Positions 9,564 to 20,235 of a stretch of DNA of 64,000 nucleotides are shown piece by piece. The number at the start of each line of letters is the position of its first letter. Position 1 is the stretch's first letter. This DNA comes from Sthenelais limicola. Its lineage: Eukaryota; Annelida; Polychaeta; Phyllodocida; Sigalionidae. A program made the position numbers and the translations under genes. Where the stretch lies: positions 18,333,067-18,397,066 of the forward strand of contig OW804094.1 of the NCBI GenBank assembly GCA_942159475.1. The letters run 5' to 3'. Below the pieces are notes generated by a model. That model had not been told where the DNA came from. It searched no databases and was given only the letters and a program-made list of their open reading frames with translations.

Positions 9564-11284
9564 ATAGGCTCTGTGGTGCTCCAGTGAGGGCTTATAGTGA
9601 CTATAGGCTCTGTAGTGCTCCAGTGAGGGCCTATAGTGACTATAGGCTCTGTAGTGCTCCAGTGGAGTCTTATAGTGACTATAGGTTCTGTGGTGCTCCA
9701 GTGGGTGCTCATAGTGACTATAGGCTCCGTAGTGCTCCAGTGAGGGCTTATAGTGAATATAGGTTCTGTGGTGCTCTAATGGAGGCTTATAGTGACTATA
9801 GGTTCTGTAGTGCTCCAGTGGGGGCTTATAGTGACTATAGGCTCTGTAGCGCTCCAGTGGGGGCTTATAGTAACTATAGGCTCTGTAGTGCTCCAGTGGG
9901 GGTTTATAGTGACTTTAGGTTCTGTAGTGCTCCAATGGAGGCTTATAGTGACTATAGGCTCTGTAGTGCTCCAGTGGAGTCTTATAGTGACTATAGCTTC
10001 TGTGGTGCTCCAGTGAGGGCCTATAGTGACTATAGGCTCTGTAGTGCTCCAGTGGGGGCTTATAGTGACTATAGGTTCTGTGGTGCTCTAATGGAGGCTT
10101 ATAGTGACTATAGGCTCTGTAGTGCTCCAGTGGGGGCTTATAGTGACTATAGGTTCTGTGGTGCTCCAGTGAGGGCCTATAGTGACTATAGGCTCTGTAG
10201 TGCTCCAGTGGGGGCTTATAGTGACTATAGGCTCTGTAGTGCTCCAGTGGGGGTTTATAGTGACTTTAGGTTCTGTAGTGCTCCAATGGAGGCTTATAGT
10301 GACTATAGGCTCTGTAGTGCTCCAGTGGAGTCTTATAGTGACTATAGGTTCTGTAGTGCTCCAGTGGAGGCCTATAGTGACTATAGGCTCTGTAGTGCTC
10401 CAGTGGGGGCTTATAGTGACTATAGGCTCTGTAGTGCTCCAGTGGGGGCTTATAGAGACTATAGGCTCTGTAGTGCTCCAGTGGGTGCTTATAGTGACTA
10501 TAGGCTCTGTAGTGCTCCAGTGGGGGCTTATAGTGACTATAGGCTCTGTAGTGCTCCAGTGGGGGTTTGTAGTGACTGTAGGTTCTGTAGTGCTCCAGTG
10601 GGGGTTTGTAGTGACTGTAGGTTCTGTAGTGCTCCAGTGGGTGCTTATAGTGACTATAGGCTCTGTGGTGCTCCAGTGAGGGCCTATAGTGTGACTATAG
10701 GCTCTGTAGTGCTCCAGTGGAGTCTTATAGTGACTATAGGTTCTGTGGTGCTCCAGTGGGTGCTCATAGTGACTATAGGCTCTGTGGTGCTCCAGTGGGG
10801 GCTTATAGTGACTATAGGCTCTGTGGTGCTCCAGTGGTGGTCTATAGTGACTATAGGCTCTGTGGTGCTCCAGTGGAGGCCTATAGTGACTATAGGCTCT
10901 GTGGTGCTCCAGTGGGGGCTTATAGTGACTATAGGCTCTGTGGTGCTCCAGTGGGGGCTTATAGAGACTATAGGCTCTGTAGTGCTCCAGTGGTGGTCTA
11001 TAGTGACTATAGGCTCTGTGGTGCTCCAGTGGAGGCCTATAGTGACTATAGGTTCTGTAGTGCTCCAGTGAGGGTCTATAGTGACTATAGGCTCTGTGGT
11101 GCTCCAGTTGAGCCCTATAGTGACTATAGGCTCTGTGGTGCTCTAATGGAGGCTTATAGTGACTATAGGTTCTGTAGTGCTCCAGTGGGGGCTTATAGTG
11201 ACTATAGGCTCTGTGGTGCTCCAGTGGTGGTCTATATTGACTATAGGCTCTGTGGTGCTCCAATGGGGGCTTATAGTGACTATA
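9564..11284 (-). repeat. 39-bp minisatellite, right arm of palindrome
   Basis: About 44 units of the same 39-bp repeat in the reverse direction (AGTGCTCCAGTGGGGGCT, TATAGTGACTATAGGCTC). A nine-unit, 351-bp higher-order repeat is visible: the variant GACTTTAGGTTCTG recurs at 9911 and 10262. The long open frame at 9455-11071 encodes a 13-residue repeat and is matched by open frames on the other strand, so it is most likely an artefact. Confidence 0.95.
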
Positions 11285-11460
11285 AATGAGACTGAAAAAT
11301 GGTCAGTCCTAGGTTTATCTCAATATATTTTGTACTGCCTTGTTTCGTACAATCTGTATAGTCATGTTGAATGGAATTTCTAATCTAATTATTGTCTTAA
11401 ATTCGAATTATTTAAGAATATTTGTGGAGACAAATTGTACATTTTCTGACGATTTGGCCC
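11285..11460 (-). mobile_element. Family A MITE, copy 8 (truncated by array)
   Basis: Begins inside the element at GAGACTGAAAAATGG, directly after the last minisatellite unit, and ends in GATTTGGCCC. The interior (CAGTCCTAGGTTTATCT, GTACTGCCTTG) matches the copy at 50692, a rare subfamily. The left ~45 bases are missing. Confidence 0.8.
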
Positions 11461-11734
11461 ATGTTGTGGGTTTTCAACAGGTGTGTAAGTACAATTTCAC
11501 CTCCCCTCCCAGGACTAGGGAAAGACCACCATTCTTGTGATCTAGTCCTTTTATTCCTGATGAGACTGCATACAAATTACATATCATTTCCCCTTTTTTC
11601 ACCTTAATAATACAATTATTTCACATTAACAATTATACAAATATATACCTATAATTATGAAAAGGGTTTTGATAAAAGGGGGAATTACTTTTAAATGTTA
11701 CCAATTGAACCATTCCCTGAGAATGGATCCACAC

Positions 11735-11880
11735 TCTTATTTAATTTGGGGAGGGGATGAAAACATCTGAGGTTTCTCCTAGTGGTGACCTTTGACCACA
11801 TAGGCGGGCTCAATTAAACATGGTTTATGGCTGAAGTCAAGACTGTGGTATTGTGTGGAAGGAGGAGGGGGAGTTATGGA
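11735..11880 (-). repeat. Outer inverted repeat, right arm
   Basis: Matches the reverse complement of 7600-7735 through GAAAACATC, GACCTTTGACCACATA, GGCGGGC and ATTAAACATGG. It is diverged, with small indels. Confidence 0.65.
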
Positions 11881-12297
11881 GGCAGCTGATGAGGAGGATG
11901 TTGTAAAGGAATTATTTTGTAACTTTATTAAATGTGAACCTTTAAGGAATATCAAACAGATGTGTTTAAGTTAGTTAGACATTTTCAGTAGTCTTAATAT
12001 GGGCAGCCAAACAAGTTAAAGGTGAGGAGAAAAGGGAGGGGGAGGAAAGAGAAAGAGAGGGATAGGGTAGAGAAAGTGAGAATAGAGGGGGATGCTTTGG
12101 AGGATAAATGGTCCTTAAGTGTAATAGGACTTCACAGGGAGAGAGTGTGTGCTTCTAGTACAGGGCACAGGGCCCCAGTGCAGCCATAGGTCCTAGAGCG
12201 CTCCAAAACGCCTCCCCGCCTAGGTAAGGACAGGTGGGTCACAGAGCGCTTCAATGGAGGTATACCCAACTGGTCCCCACCCTCCTCCTCTACCACT
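11881..12297. other. Purine-rich stretch
   Basis: Contains a GGGAGGGGGAGGAAAGAG tract at about 12030-12090. No gene recognised. Confidence 0.5.
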
Positions 12298-12474
12298 ATG
12301 TCAGTGATTAGAACGCCTACTTCGCTAATTGGTATCCTGGTCTAGGACTAGGCGTTCTAATGGGAATATAATGACATTGTGTGGTCTTAATTAAATTATA
12401 ATGGCACTTTGCGGTTTGAGGCGGGAGACTTTCCCTGCATTTGAAGGGACTCTCTAAACTTTGGGCCTAGACTG
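12298..12474 (+). mobile_element. Family B MITE, left end missing
   Basis: Runs from TGTCAGTGATTAGAACGCC to TTTGGGCCTAGACTG, including the two ~38-bp interior near-duplicates (TAATGGGAATATAATG and TAAATTATAATGGCAC). Confidence 0.87.
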
Positions 12475-12479
12475 CTTTG

Positions 12480-12545
12480 GTATTAGGAACCCGCTCCTGC
12501 TATAGGCCTTCATGTTTATGCAACATATTAGACAGTGTAGGCCTA
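12480..12545 (+). repeat. Repeat K, copy 1
   Basis: TCCTGCTATAGGCC, GTTTATGC and ATTAGACAGTGT are also found at 61580-61640. Each copy lies next to a family B element. Confidence 0.6.
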
Positions 12546-12659
12546 CTAAACCATCAAACTTCAATTGCGATTTGCCAACTTATGCCCATGATAGTCTGAA
12601 CACACCGTGAATGTCCTCGACATAATTACAGCTTTAATCTTCAACTTACACGTTAACTG

Positions 12660-12742
12660 TAAAATTATAATGGCACTTTGTGGTTTGAGGCAGGAGGCTT
12701 TCCCTCCGTTTGAAGGGCCTCGCTCATCTTTGGGCCTAGACT
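12660..12742 (+). mobile_element. Family B MITE, right-end fragment
   Basis: AATTATAATGGCACTTTG to TTTGGGCCTAGACTG. Confidence 0.85.
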
Positions 12743-14119
12743 GAACACTCCCAAAGGCAAGAACACACGCTCCACTTCAGTCATGCGCAGTGCATCTGTT
12801 CAATTAGGCTCCATGTTAAACAAAATACCAAACAATGCTAATTACACTCCGGGATGAGGGAGAGCACATGTAAAAATCATTATTGTAATTAGGGACAGGT
12901 GATCTCAGCTCTTGGTACCAAGGTATGTATTAAATGTGAATTTTGAATTTTAACAGCTCCCGTCCGTGTATCATTTTGTGGTTTAACATATATTAATTCA
13001 TGTATGGAGAAAATGGGATGAATTGTTTACATAGACATGTTTCAATCCAACAGAATTGAATTAGGTTGGTGGATGGATTTTTCACAATGAAAATGCGAAT
13101 GAATGGATTTCCTAGTTAAGGCAATTTATATAGAACCGACTTGAAATGCCAGACTTTGAAATTGTATTATATCTGAAAAAAAAGGAGAATTTTAAAAGCC
13201 TCCATTCATAGAAATAGTTTCTAAACATGACCTCGTGGTCTTTACTCGCTCACTGTTGTATGTCTTATGGAGTGTTTAAAACAACTTTTGTTGATAGATA
13301 TTATATAAATATGAGAAGTATTTCTCTTCATATACATTATATCAAAAGTATTGTATTTAAAAAAAGAAAATTAACATACAATTGTCAATTTACTTTTATT
13401 TATTTTAAAATATATGTATATCATATCAATTGTTAGTTAGATCCAGATCTGTTGGTCACCCTTAAAACGATCCCACCCAACCCCTTACACCGCAAAACTA
13501 AGAAAATACCGCTTTTTTTTTTATTCAGTTTAAGGCCAATAGAATATTTAATTTTCATAGAAAAAAACCGCAATATCCCTCATGGATGTTTTCGCACTTA
13601 TGACCGATATGCTGAGTGCAACAATTGGAGTATTTCAGAGATAGCTTATACGGCTGATTAGTCTAAGCTCGTTGGGATATAAATGCTCTTTGTATTTTTC
13701 TGTTTATTGATTGGATCTACATCTATATCTTAGAATCTAGAACTAGAATCTATATAGGTACAACATGAAGGGTATATAATATATTCTCTTGTAATATTCG
13801 CTTTCATGAATATCTTTAAACACAGCTTGTACTGAGAATATTGTACATTTACAAAATGTCTAGCGGAATAAAAAATATCAAACAAAAACAAACAATAGGC
13901 AATGGAATCTATCTCCTCTTGACAACCAATAGATGGCGCTATAATAATCTACTTTTTGTTATTTACACCAAAAAATACATCAAGAGAGAGATTAATAAGA
14001 GAATAATGAAGCCCGCAAATATAATAGAATCTGTCAGTGGTGACTAATTTGTAGCAGTGAACGTGACTAGCAAGCACATGTACCTTGACTCAGGAGCCAC
14101 CGTTCAGCATTCATCATCA
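12743..14119. other. AT-rich region without a recognisable gene
   Basis: Short frames only (longest about 70 codons, AT-driven). No splice-flanked exon, RNA gene or repeat family could be supported. Confidence 0.5.
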
Positions 14120-14355
14120 GGGTCAGATTTTCGAAAAATGTACAATTTGCAGCTCTACACATTTAGTACATTCTTCTAAATTCGACTGAAAAATGTTAAT
14201 TACTCGATATATCTGAGTTTATTCGGCTTTGAGTTGATTCAAAGGATGTGTTTGGTTATGTTGAATTGTGTTTTGAGTCTCATTTTTTTAAAATTTAATT
14301 TGGGTTATTTGGGAGGGTTTCTGAATGTGAATTGTGTATTTTCTGAAAATTTCAC
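14120..14355 (-). mobile_element. Family A MITE, copy 9
   Basis: Left end GGGTCAGATTTTCGAAAAAT. The right end has decayed to CTGAAAATTTCACC. Third subfamily (GAATTGTGTTTTGAGTCTC), shared with 43629 and 49271. Confidence 0.85.
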
Positions 14356-14495
14356 CAAGATACTCATATTTTATGGAATTTTCTGTCATAAATCAATAGT
14401 CACTATATAAAATCATTGATAGAATCTACTAATTATCATGATTATTACTATTGTTATTATTTTTTATTCTCCTTCGGAGCATCTTGTAGATCCAC

Positions 14496-14700
14496 CAGTC
14501 CAGGCCCAAACCCTCAGACCAGATAAGAATGGTATGTCAGTGATTGGACGCCTATCAGTTTCCTTGCCTAGGACTAGGCGTTCTATTGGGATTATAGTGA
14601 CTTTTTGCAATCTTAATGGAATTATAATGGCACTTTGCATTTTGAGGCGAGAGGCTTTTCCTCCGTTTGAAGGGACTTTCTCATGTTTGGGCCTAGACTG
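14496..14700 (+). mobile_element. Family B MITE, full-length copy
   Basis: Both ends are intact: CAGTCCAGGCCCAAACCC and TTTGGGCCTAGACTG. Order of blocks: CTCAGACCAGATAAGAATGG, TCAGTGATTGGACGCC, CCTAGGACTAGGCGTTC, two ~38-bp near-repeats around GGGATTATAGTG and GGAATTATAATG, GGCGAGAGGCTTTTCCTC, then the right end. No coding capacity. The target duplication cannot be fixed. Confidence 0.92.
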
Positions 14701-15490
14701 GATCTGGATCCATATGATGGTCTAAAAGTGCTAAATGGGGGAAATTTGCAATTGTTGAGCTGTTGTTGCTATAATTACTGTTCAATGTTGTGATGTAAAA
14801 CTAATAAAGAGGTTTTTGGGTTGTTTATTTTTAGTTTTTGTTTTTTGTTTAGTTTTTTTAATAACGAATTAAGGAACTTATTCAGACCTTTTTCAAAAGA
14901 TTAATATGGGGAAAAAGTATCTAATTGACTCGTTATTAACACATCATTTTTGCCTATCACTTCAATACACGATTAGAAATATTAATTTTAATAATTGTAT
15001 GAATTTACTTTGGAGATCAAAACAATAAATCCCTAGTTTGGCAGTCACATCTCTTCTGGAGAATGGTCGATAAACACAACTCATGACATCGACCAAGAAC
15101 ACTGGAAAAATATGGGTCATTTTTTTTCTGACATAAATAATAGTTGGTCAATCGATAAATCATATGTGTATGTACTGGTCAGTTTGGCTAGTGTCCATCT
15201 AGGTGTAGATGGCCTGACCTTGCCTGACCTCTCCTGATGACCAATAGGTATAGGGAGGTATTGGTAAATGATGTCAGCAAATGACGCTATATAGCGCATT
15301 GTAAAATCAAGGCTCCCTCCCTAAGCCCACATTTGTCATGTAGGGGGAAACCTGAGGGGGGCCTTGGGGGGGGGGGCACTACCCTAAAGAAATATGTAGA
15401 CCCGTTTGATCCTCCAGGAAGTTGGTGGTCATTATATGTAACGTTTATGTGAGTTTAGTTAGACTCTTAGAGTCATCTGTTCATATGTGT
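14701..15490. other. AT-rich stretch, no recognisable gene
   Basis: A G-run near 15367 and scattered A/T runs. Nothing else supported. Confidence 0.5.
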
Positions 15491-15875
15491 GTGACGTGTT
15501 ACACGAAAATGAGTCACAAGTCGCAAAATTGATATTTTTCAAAGTGTTTTATTTGTAAGATGTCTTTGTGGGAATGAGTTTATTTTGGGGTTGATTAACG
15601 CTGTTTTCAGCATGAATACATCTACTAAATTTCAGGACAGTGTATAAGATATATCCATGCATTTATAAGGTCATCTTATAGAGAATATTTAGCTTCTTTA
15701 CTAGTAATTATCCACCCAAAAATACTGTAAACATTTTTTTCAAAAATAAAAATATTAAACCTAAAATATGGAAATAATTATTAGATGCCCTAATGTTTAA
15801 CACGGCTTGATCTCATCTTTTCAAATATGATATCTCAAAATCGCAACTTGAGACTCATTTTCCTATACACATCAC
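15491..15875 (+). mobile_element. Family C MITE, full-length copy
   Basis: The ~45-bp inverted ends are GTGACGTGTTACACGAAAAT and the complement of GAGACTCATTTTCCTATACA. Interior blocks: ATTTCAGGACAGTG, ATTATCCACCC, GCTTGATCTCATC. 385 bp, non-coding. Target duplication unclear. Confidence 0.87.
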
Positions 15876-16339
15876 ATTTGATTAGTACCCCCATCCCCTC
15901 TCCCTTGTGTGTATCGCCCAGGGGCACGCAATGCATGAGTATAGTGCCCTCGGGCTTTCTCTCAAGATGGCCTACGTGAAGTTAAATCCATACTTGACCT
16001 ATGACCATGCCATACAATGTAGCAATGCATTTAAGTATGATATGTAATTCAATTATCATTTTATTAAAGAAATAGTTAGCATTATAATACTGAACTTTTA
16101 AGCAAAAAGACATCTGCTTCGAAGCATTACATATGGCTCCCATGAACAATAATGATTAAACTTAACGGCTTTTATTTGATGTTTTGATGTATAATATAAA
16201 TCTATTATTTTTCTCGCAATTAAGAAATTAGCTGAGGATAAAATTTGTTAAAGGATTTAAAAAATCAGAAGGTCAGATTCTTGGAAACAGGAAGGTTACC
16301 CTTGAAACGACTTTGGATTTTTTGTAAACATCCACGGTA
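15876..16339. other. No recognisable feature
   Basis: AT-rich, no repeat or gene match seen. Confidence 0.45.
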
Positions 16340-16501
16340 CAGTCTAGGCTCAAAACCTCTCAGATCAGATAGGAATGGTAGGCTATGTCAGTGGGGCGTC
16401 CTAATGGGATTATAATGGTATTTTGCGGTTCTAATGGGATTATAATGGCGAGAGGCTTTCCCTCAGTTTGAAGTGACTCTTTCAACTTTGAGCCTAGACT
16501 G
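16340..16501 (+). mobile_element. Family B MITE, internally deleted
   Basis: CAGTCTAGGCTCAAAACC to TTTGAGCCTAGACTG. It keeps GGGATTATAATGG twice but lacks the CGCTAATCGG block. Confidence 0.88.
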
Positions 16502-16683
16502 GATAAAGGGCTATGGTGCCAGAAACGCCGGACCCCCAATAAATAAAGCCAAAATAAACAAAGCACTCCATGTCCCCCATTTGTCCCGAGTTGCCTCCTT
16601 ACTGCTTTGATCAAAAGAAAATAACTCTGCAGATTACGGTAGCTTGGATAAATTAACTTGTTCAAACTTAGCAAAAAGCCTAT

Positions 16684-16733
16684 GGTGTTGTGTTATATGC
16701 CCGACGCCGGAGGCAAAAGGTCATATAAAACAC
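16684..16733. repeat. Short GC-capped hairpin
   Basis: GTTGTGTTATATGCCC pairs with GGTCATATAAAACACAAC across GACGCCGGAGGCAAAA. Function unknown. Confidence 0.5.
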
Positions 16734-17034
16734 AACCTCTGAGATGCACAAATCTATTTCGTTTAGTCAATAGGAATTACTTAGTATTAGTAATAAACCT
16801 AGGATATGGATGAAACTTGATAATGCATTGTGTTAAAGCTAGTAGCTTTTCAATTGAATTGAATTGAAAGAATTGTGTTAAAGCTAATGGCTTTTACGCT
16901 TTATTAAGCTTTAGAAATTTCTGGACCATTATACAAAGTTATATATTGTCCAGAGAATGATAAAAAAGTTAATATATATCGCACCATATTCTCCTCTTTT
17001 TTACATTTGCATTTTTTTCTAATTAGCTCCTCAA

Positions 17035-17137
17035 TGTTTACTATCATTGGAATCGGCTTGATCTAATCTTTTCAAATATGATGATATCTCAAAATCCATT
17101 TTTGCGAGTTGTGACTCATTTTCCTGTAAGACATCAC
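17035..17137 (+). mobile_element. Family C MITE, right-end fragment
   Basis: TCATTGGAATCGGCTTGATC, GATGATATCTCAAAATCC and GTGACTCATTTTCCTG, ending ACATCAC. Confidence 0.78.
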
Positions 17138-17142
17138 AAATG

Positions 17143-17176
17143 TACATATTGTGCTGACCCGGCTGAGCCCACATAT
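17143..17176 (+). repeat. Direct repeat beside a MITE, left
   Basis: TGCTGACCCGGCTGAGCCCA followed by CATAT is repeated at 17412-17450 on the other side of the family A insertion. Confidence 0.8.
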
Positions 17177-17411
17177 GGGTAAGATTTTCAGAAAATGTGC
17201 AATTCACCTTCGCCAATCTTCTGAAATAACCCAAATTTCAAACGAAAATAAAGTTCAAAATACAGTTCAACCTAACCAAACAGATTGCTAGAATCAATGC
17301 AATGCCGAATTTACTCGAATTTACCTAGTATTGACCAGATTGCAGCCTAATTTAACAGAATTTCCTAAATATGTACAGCTGCCAATTGTATATTTTCTGA
17401 AAATCTGACCC
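17177..17411 (+). mobile_element. Family A MITE, copy 10
   Basis: Complete (GGGTAAGATTTTCAGAAAAT to CTGAAAATCTGACCC). It is flanked by a direct repeat of about 34 bases rather than only 4. Confidence 0.92.
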
Positions 17412-17450
17412 ACATATATTATGCTGACCCGGCTGAGCCCACATATAATC
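17412..17450 (+). repeat. Direct repeat beside a MITE, right
   Basis: Second copy of TGCTGACCCGGCTGAGCCCA, with small differences before it. Confidence 0.8.
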
Positions 17451-17700
17451 ACAGACCGTGGCTATATAAAGGACGGGGGTATCTAGTTTGGACTTGTTCC
17501 AGTGTATGGGGCCACCAATGCCTCTCAAGCACCCCATTAAACATGATGTAATGAGAAAGGTAAAGATTTCACGGCCACCAATCTACGGTGGTGAGGTATG
17601 TTGATTTCTGGAATTATCCAGTGTTGTGGCTGACCATACAAATACTGTAAACCTATTGGTAGCGAGTGCTATACAATAGCCTGGGCAGGGCAGAGGAGAT

Positions 17701-17933
17701 GGGTGAAATCGCCAGAAAATGTTCAACTGGCCTTCAACAATCCTCTCAAATAACCCAAATTTAAGACGAAAATAAGGTTCAAAATACAGTTCAACATAAC
17801 CAGACAGATTGCTTGAATGAATACAATACAGGATATACTCAGATATATCTAATATTTATCATTTTTCACTCTAATTTAGCAGAATTTGATAGATGTAGAA
17901 CTGTAGATTGTGCATTTTGTGAGAATCTGAGCC
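17701..17933 (+). mobile_element. Family A MITE, copy 11
   Basis: Diverged ends (GGGTGAAATCGCCAG and TGAGAATCTGAGCC). Fourth subfamily with CCAGACAGATTGCTTGAATG, shared with 48980. AGGAGAT occurs on both sides. Confidence 0.85.
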
Positions 17934-18086
17934 AGGAGATGGTAGGTTACTGTGAAACATGGAGGGTGGGTGAGAAGGGGGTGATTGGTGTGGGTTAAGT
18001 AGTCAACGAGAAGAAGTGAAAACCACGGAGGAGTTTGGGTGTGGGAAAACTGCGATGGATAAGTCATAAGTGGTACTGAAAGTTGG

Positions 18087-18190
18087 GGAAGAGTATGAGG
18101 GAAGAGTATGAGGGAAGAGTATGAGGGAAGAGTATGAGAGAAGAGTATGAGAGAAGAGTATGAGAGAAGAGTATGAGAGAAGAGAATGAG
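18087..18190 (+). repeat. 13-bp tandem repeat, 8 units
   Basis: Four units of GGAAGAGTATGAG, then three of AGAAGAGTATGAG and one with GAATGAG. It is all purine except one T per unit. Confidence 0.95.
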
Positions 18191-18227
18191 GGGGCCGCAC
18201 TACTAACTGGGCTGTAGAAAACCAGGT

Positions 18228-18554
18228 CGCCATTTTGAATCTTGATTCGCATGGAATTATGGGACAAATGGTACATTGTAAAATCTATAGAAAACATGCC
18301 ATGTTCAGCATGGACTATTTATCAATGCTCTAATGTCAATATCCATGTGTTATATATGTTTCCATAACACAATCCTTCATCTTTCCCATCATGCAGTTGG
18401 TTTTCATAGATGTTTTATACAAGCTATGATATTGGTGAAAACATTCTTGTAATTTTCGATGAAATATTGTCAAATATTTGTATGTCAGATTTCATCAGAA
18501 TCCATCCCAGCATGCACTGCAGTAGACATGCGCAGTGAGACATGCAACTCCCCG
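18228..18554 (-). mobile_element. Family E MITE, one end missing
   Basis: Reads GCCATTTTGAATCTTGATTC through CATGCGCAGTGAGACATGCA to CTCCCC. It is the reverse of the complete copy at 35432 and lacks the outer GGGGATTTGCATA end. Confidence 0.85.
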
Positions 18555-18890
18555 ATTGGATGTTTGATTTTATTTTCCCAATGTTTCGTAAGTCTTCTTA
18601 CTTCCTTCTTCAAGAGCTTTCCGTAATATAACATTTGGGATTGAAATAACATCATGTCACACCTTCGCACAAAAAAAGTTTAATTATTTTTTTCAAATAA
18701 AAATAAAACAGTTGTTCTAAATGAGCACTGGGATTTGACTTAAATCCAATCTTAAATTTGCTAATCAACATCTAGATGAATAAATAAATGATAGAAAACC
18801 CAGAGTTAAGATAACACCATGTGAAAGATAACGACCATCAGGCTCAAACAGTGGACATGTAGTCCCTAAGTTTACTATAAGGGTCAGATT

Positions 18891-19115
18891 TTCAGAAAAT
18901 GTACAATTGGCAGTTCTACACATGTAGGAAATTCTGCTCAATTAGGCTAAAATATGAAGAATATCTGGTATATCTGAGTATATTTGGTATCGCATTGATT
19001 TAAAGTATCAGTTCTATTATGTTAAACTGCATTTTGAATCTTATTTTTGTCTTAAATGTGGGTTATTTGAGAGAATTGCTAAAAGCGAATTGTACATTTT
19101 CTGAAAATCTGACCC
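18891..19115 (-). mobile_element. Family A MITE, copy 12
   Basis: Complete, second subfamily, exact ATAA duplication. Confidence 0.93.
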
Positions 19116-19205
19116 ATAAGCCTTACGTATAGCTATACAGGTACAGTTATAGAACTCTAATCCAACGACTTGTATACAAATCCCATATAAGCCCCCCCAA
19201 AAAAA

Positions 19206-19535
19206 TAGGTGTGTTTCCGATTTACCCCCCCCCCCCCTACCTAGAAAAACCTTACCCTACCTAAAAAAATGTTTTACCATACCTGATTTTTTCCCCATCA
19301 TATCTTAGTATTTTTGGATTTTTTTGACAAAAAAAGCTTATAAAAGCAGGAAAATGGGTTTTCCTAACCCGAAACTGTCAAAAAGCACATTTCCCATGTT
19401 CAAAACAACTATTGTTATGAAAAAGACATTTTTCTCAGTTCCTGGGAGGTGGTTTCCAAACAAAAAAAATTAACGAAAAAAAAATTACCACCCACCCTAC
19501 CTAGTTTTCAGCCAGATAAATCGGAAACACACCTA
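19206..19535. mobile_element. Element J, 330-bp TIR element
   Basis: Ends are perfect 18-base inverted repeats: TAGGTGTGTTTCCGATTT and the complement of AAATCGGAAACACACCTA. The interior has a C-run and CCCTACCTA blocks near both ends. If the terminal TA is the target duplication, the flanks fit a TA-targeting transposon. Only one copy is present here. Confidence 0.72.
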
Positions 19536-20000
19536 TTTTTTTTTTGCCTAACAAAAGATCTGCCATACCATGACCCAATATTGAAAGCCTCCCAAAGTAC
19601 AAGATCAGAACAGAGGGAAGGTATATAAATATATAAATTGTGATAAGAAGCGTAAAGGATGTATCGATATCAAGTAGGTGTGGGTCTCCTTGAAAATTAA
19701 TACAGTTATATACAAAAAAACAAAAAAAAAAAGTTATATACACCGAGGCTTAACTACAAAGAAGTAAAATTGATAGGGGGAATTGCATGGACACCATTTT
19801 TTAATCTGGAAATGGTATGATTTGTCGGAAATTATTTTAGAACTTAAATGATTCATTTGAATACTTTTGATAAGATTAGATAAGAGAATTTCTGAATGTG
19901 CTACGTCAGATTTGTTCATACGAACTAATGCAAATTATTGTTTAAACTATCCATGTGAGAAAAATGAGATACGGATTTATTCGTCGGTCGGTTCTCATAT
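19536..20000. other. No recognisable feature
   Basis: AT-rich and A-run-rich. The 60-80-codon frames here have no family resemblance. Confidence 0.45.
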
Positions 20001-20235
20001 GGGTCCGATTTTCAGAACATGTACAATTGGCAGCTGTACACATTTAGTAATTTCTGCTAAATTAGGCTGCAAGTTGGTCAATACTTGGTAAATTCGAATA
20101 TATTCGGCATTGCATTGATTCTAGCCATCTGTTTGGTTAGGTTGAACTGCATTGTGAACTTTATTTTCGTCTGAAATTTGGGTAATTTCAGAGAATTGGT
20201 GAAGGTGAATTGTACATTTTCTGAAAATCTGACCC
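20001..20235 (-). mobile_element. Family A MITE, copy 13
   Basis: Complete, main subfamily. Flanks CATAT and ATGT are not exact. Confidence 0.92.

Noticed and set aside
9455..11263. Long open frames over the 39-bp array (538 codons plus strand, 391 codons minus strand)
   Set aside because: The unit is 13 codons long, so several frames on both strands stay open by arithmetic. There is no splice or start context and no known domain.
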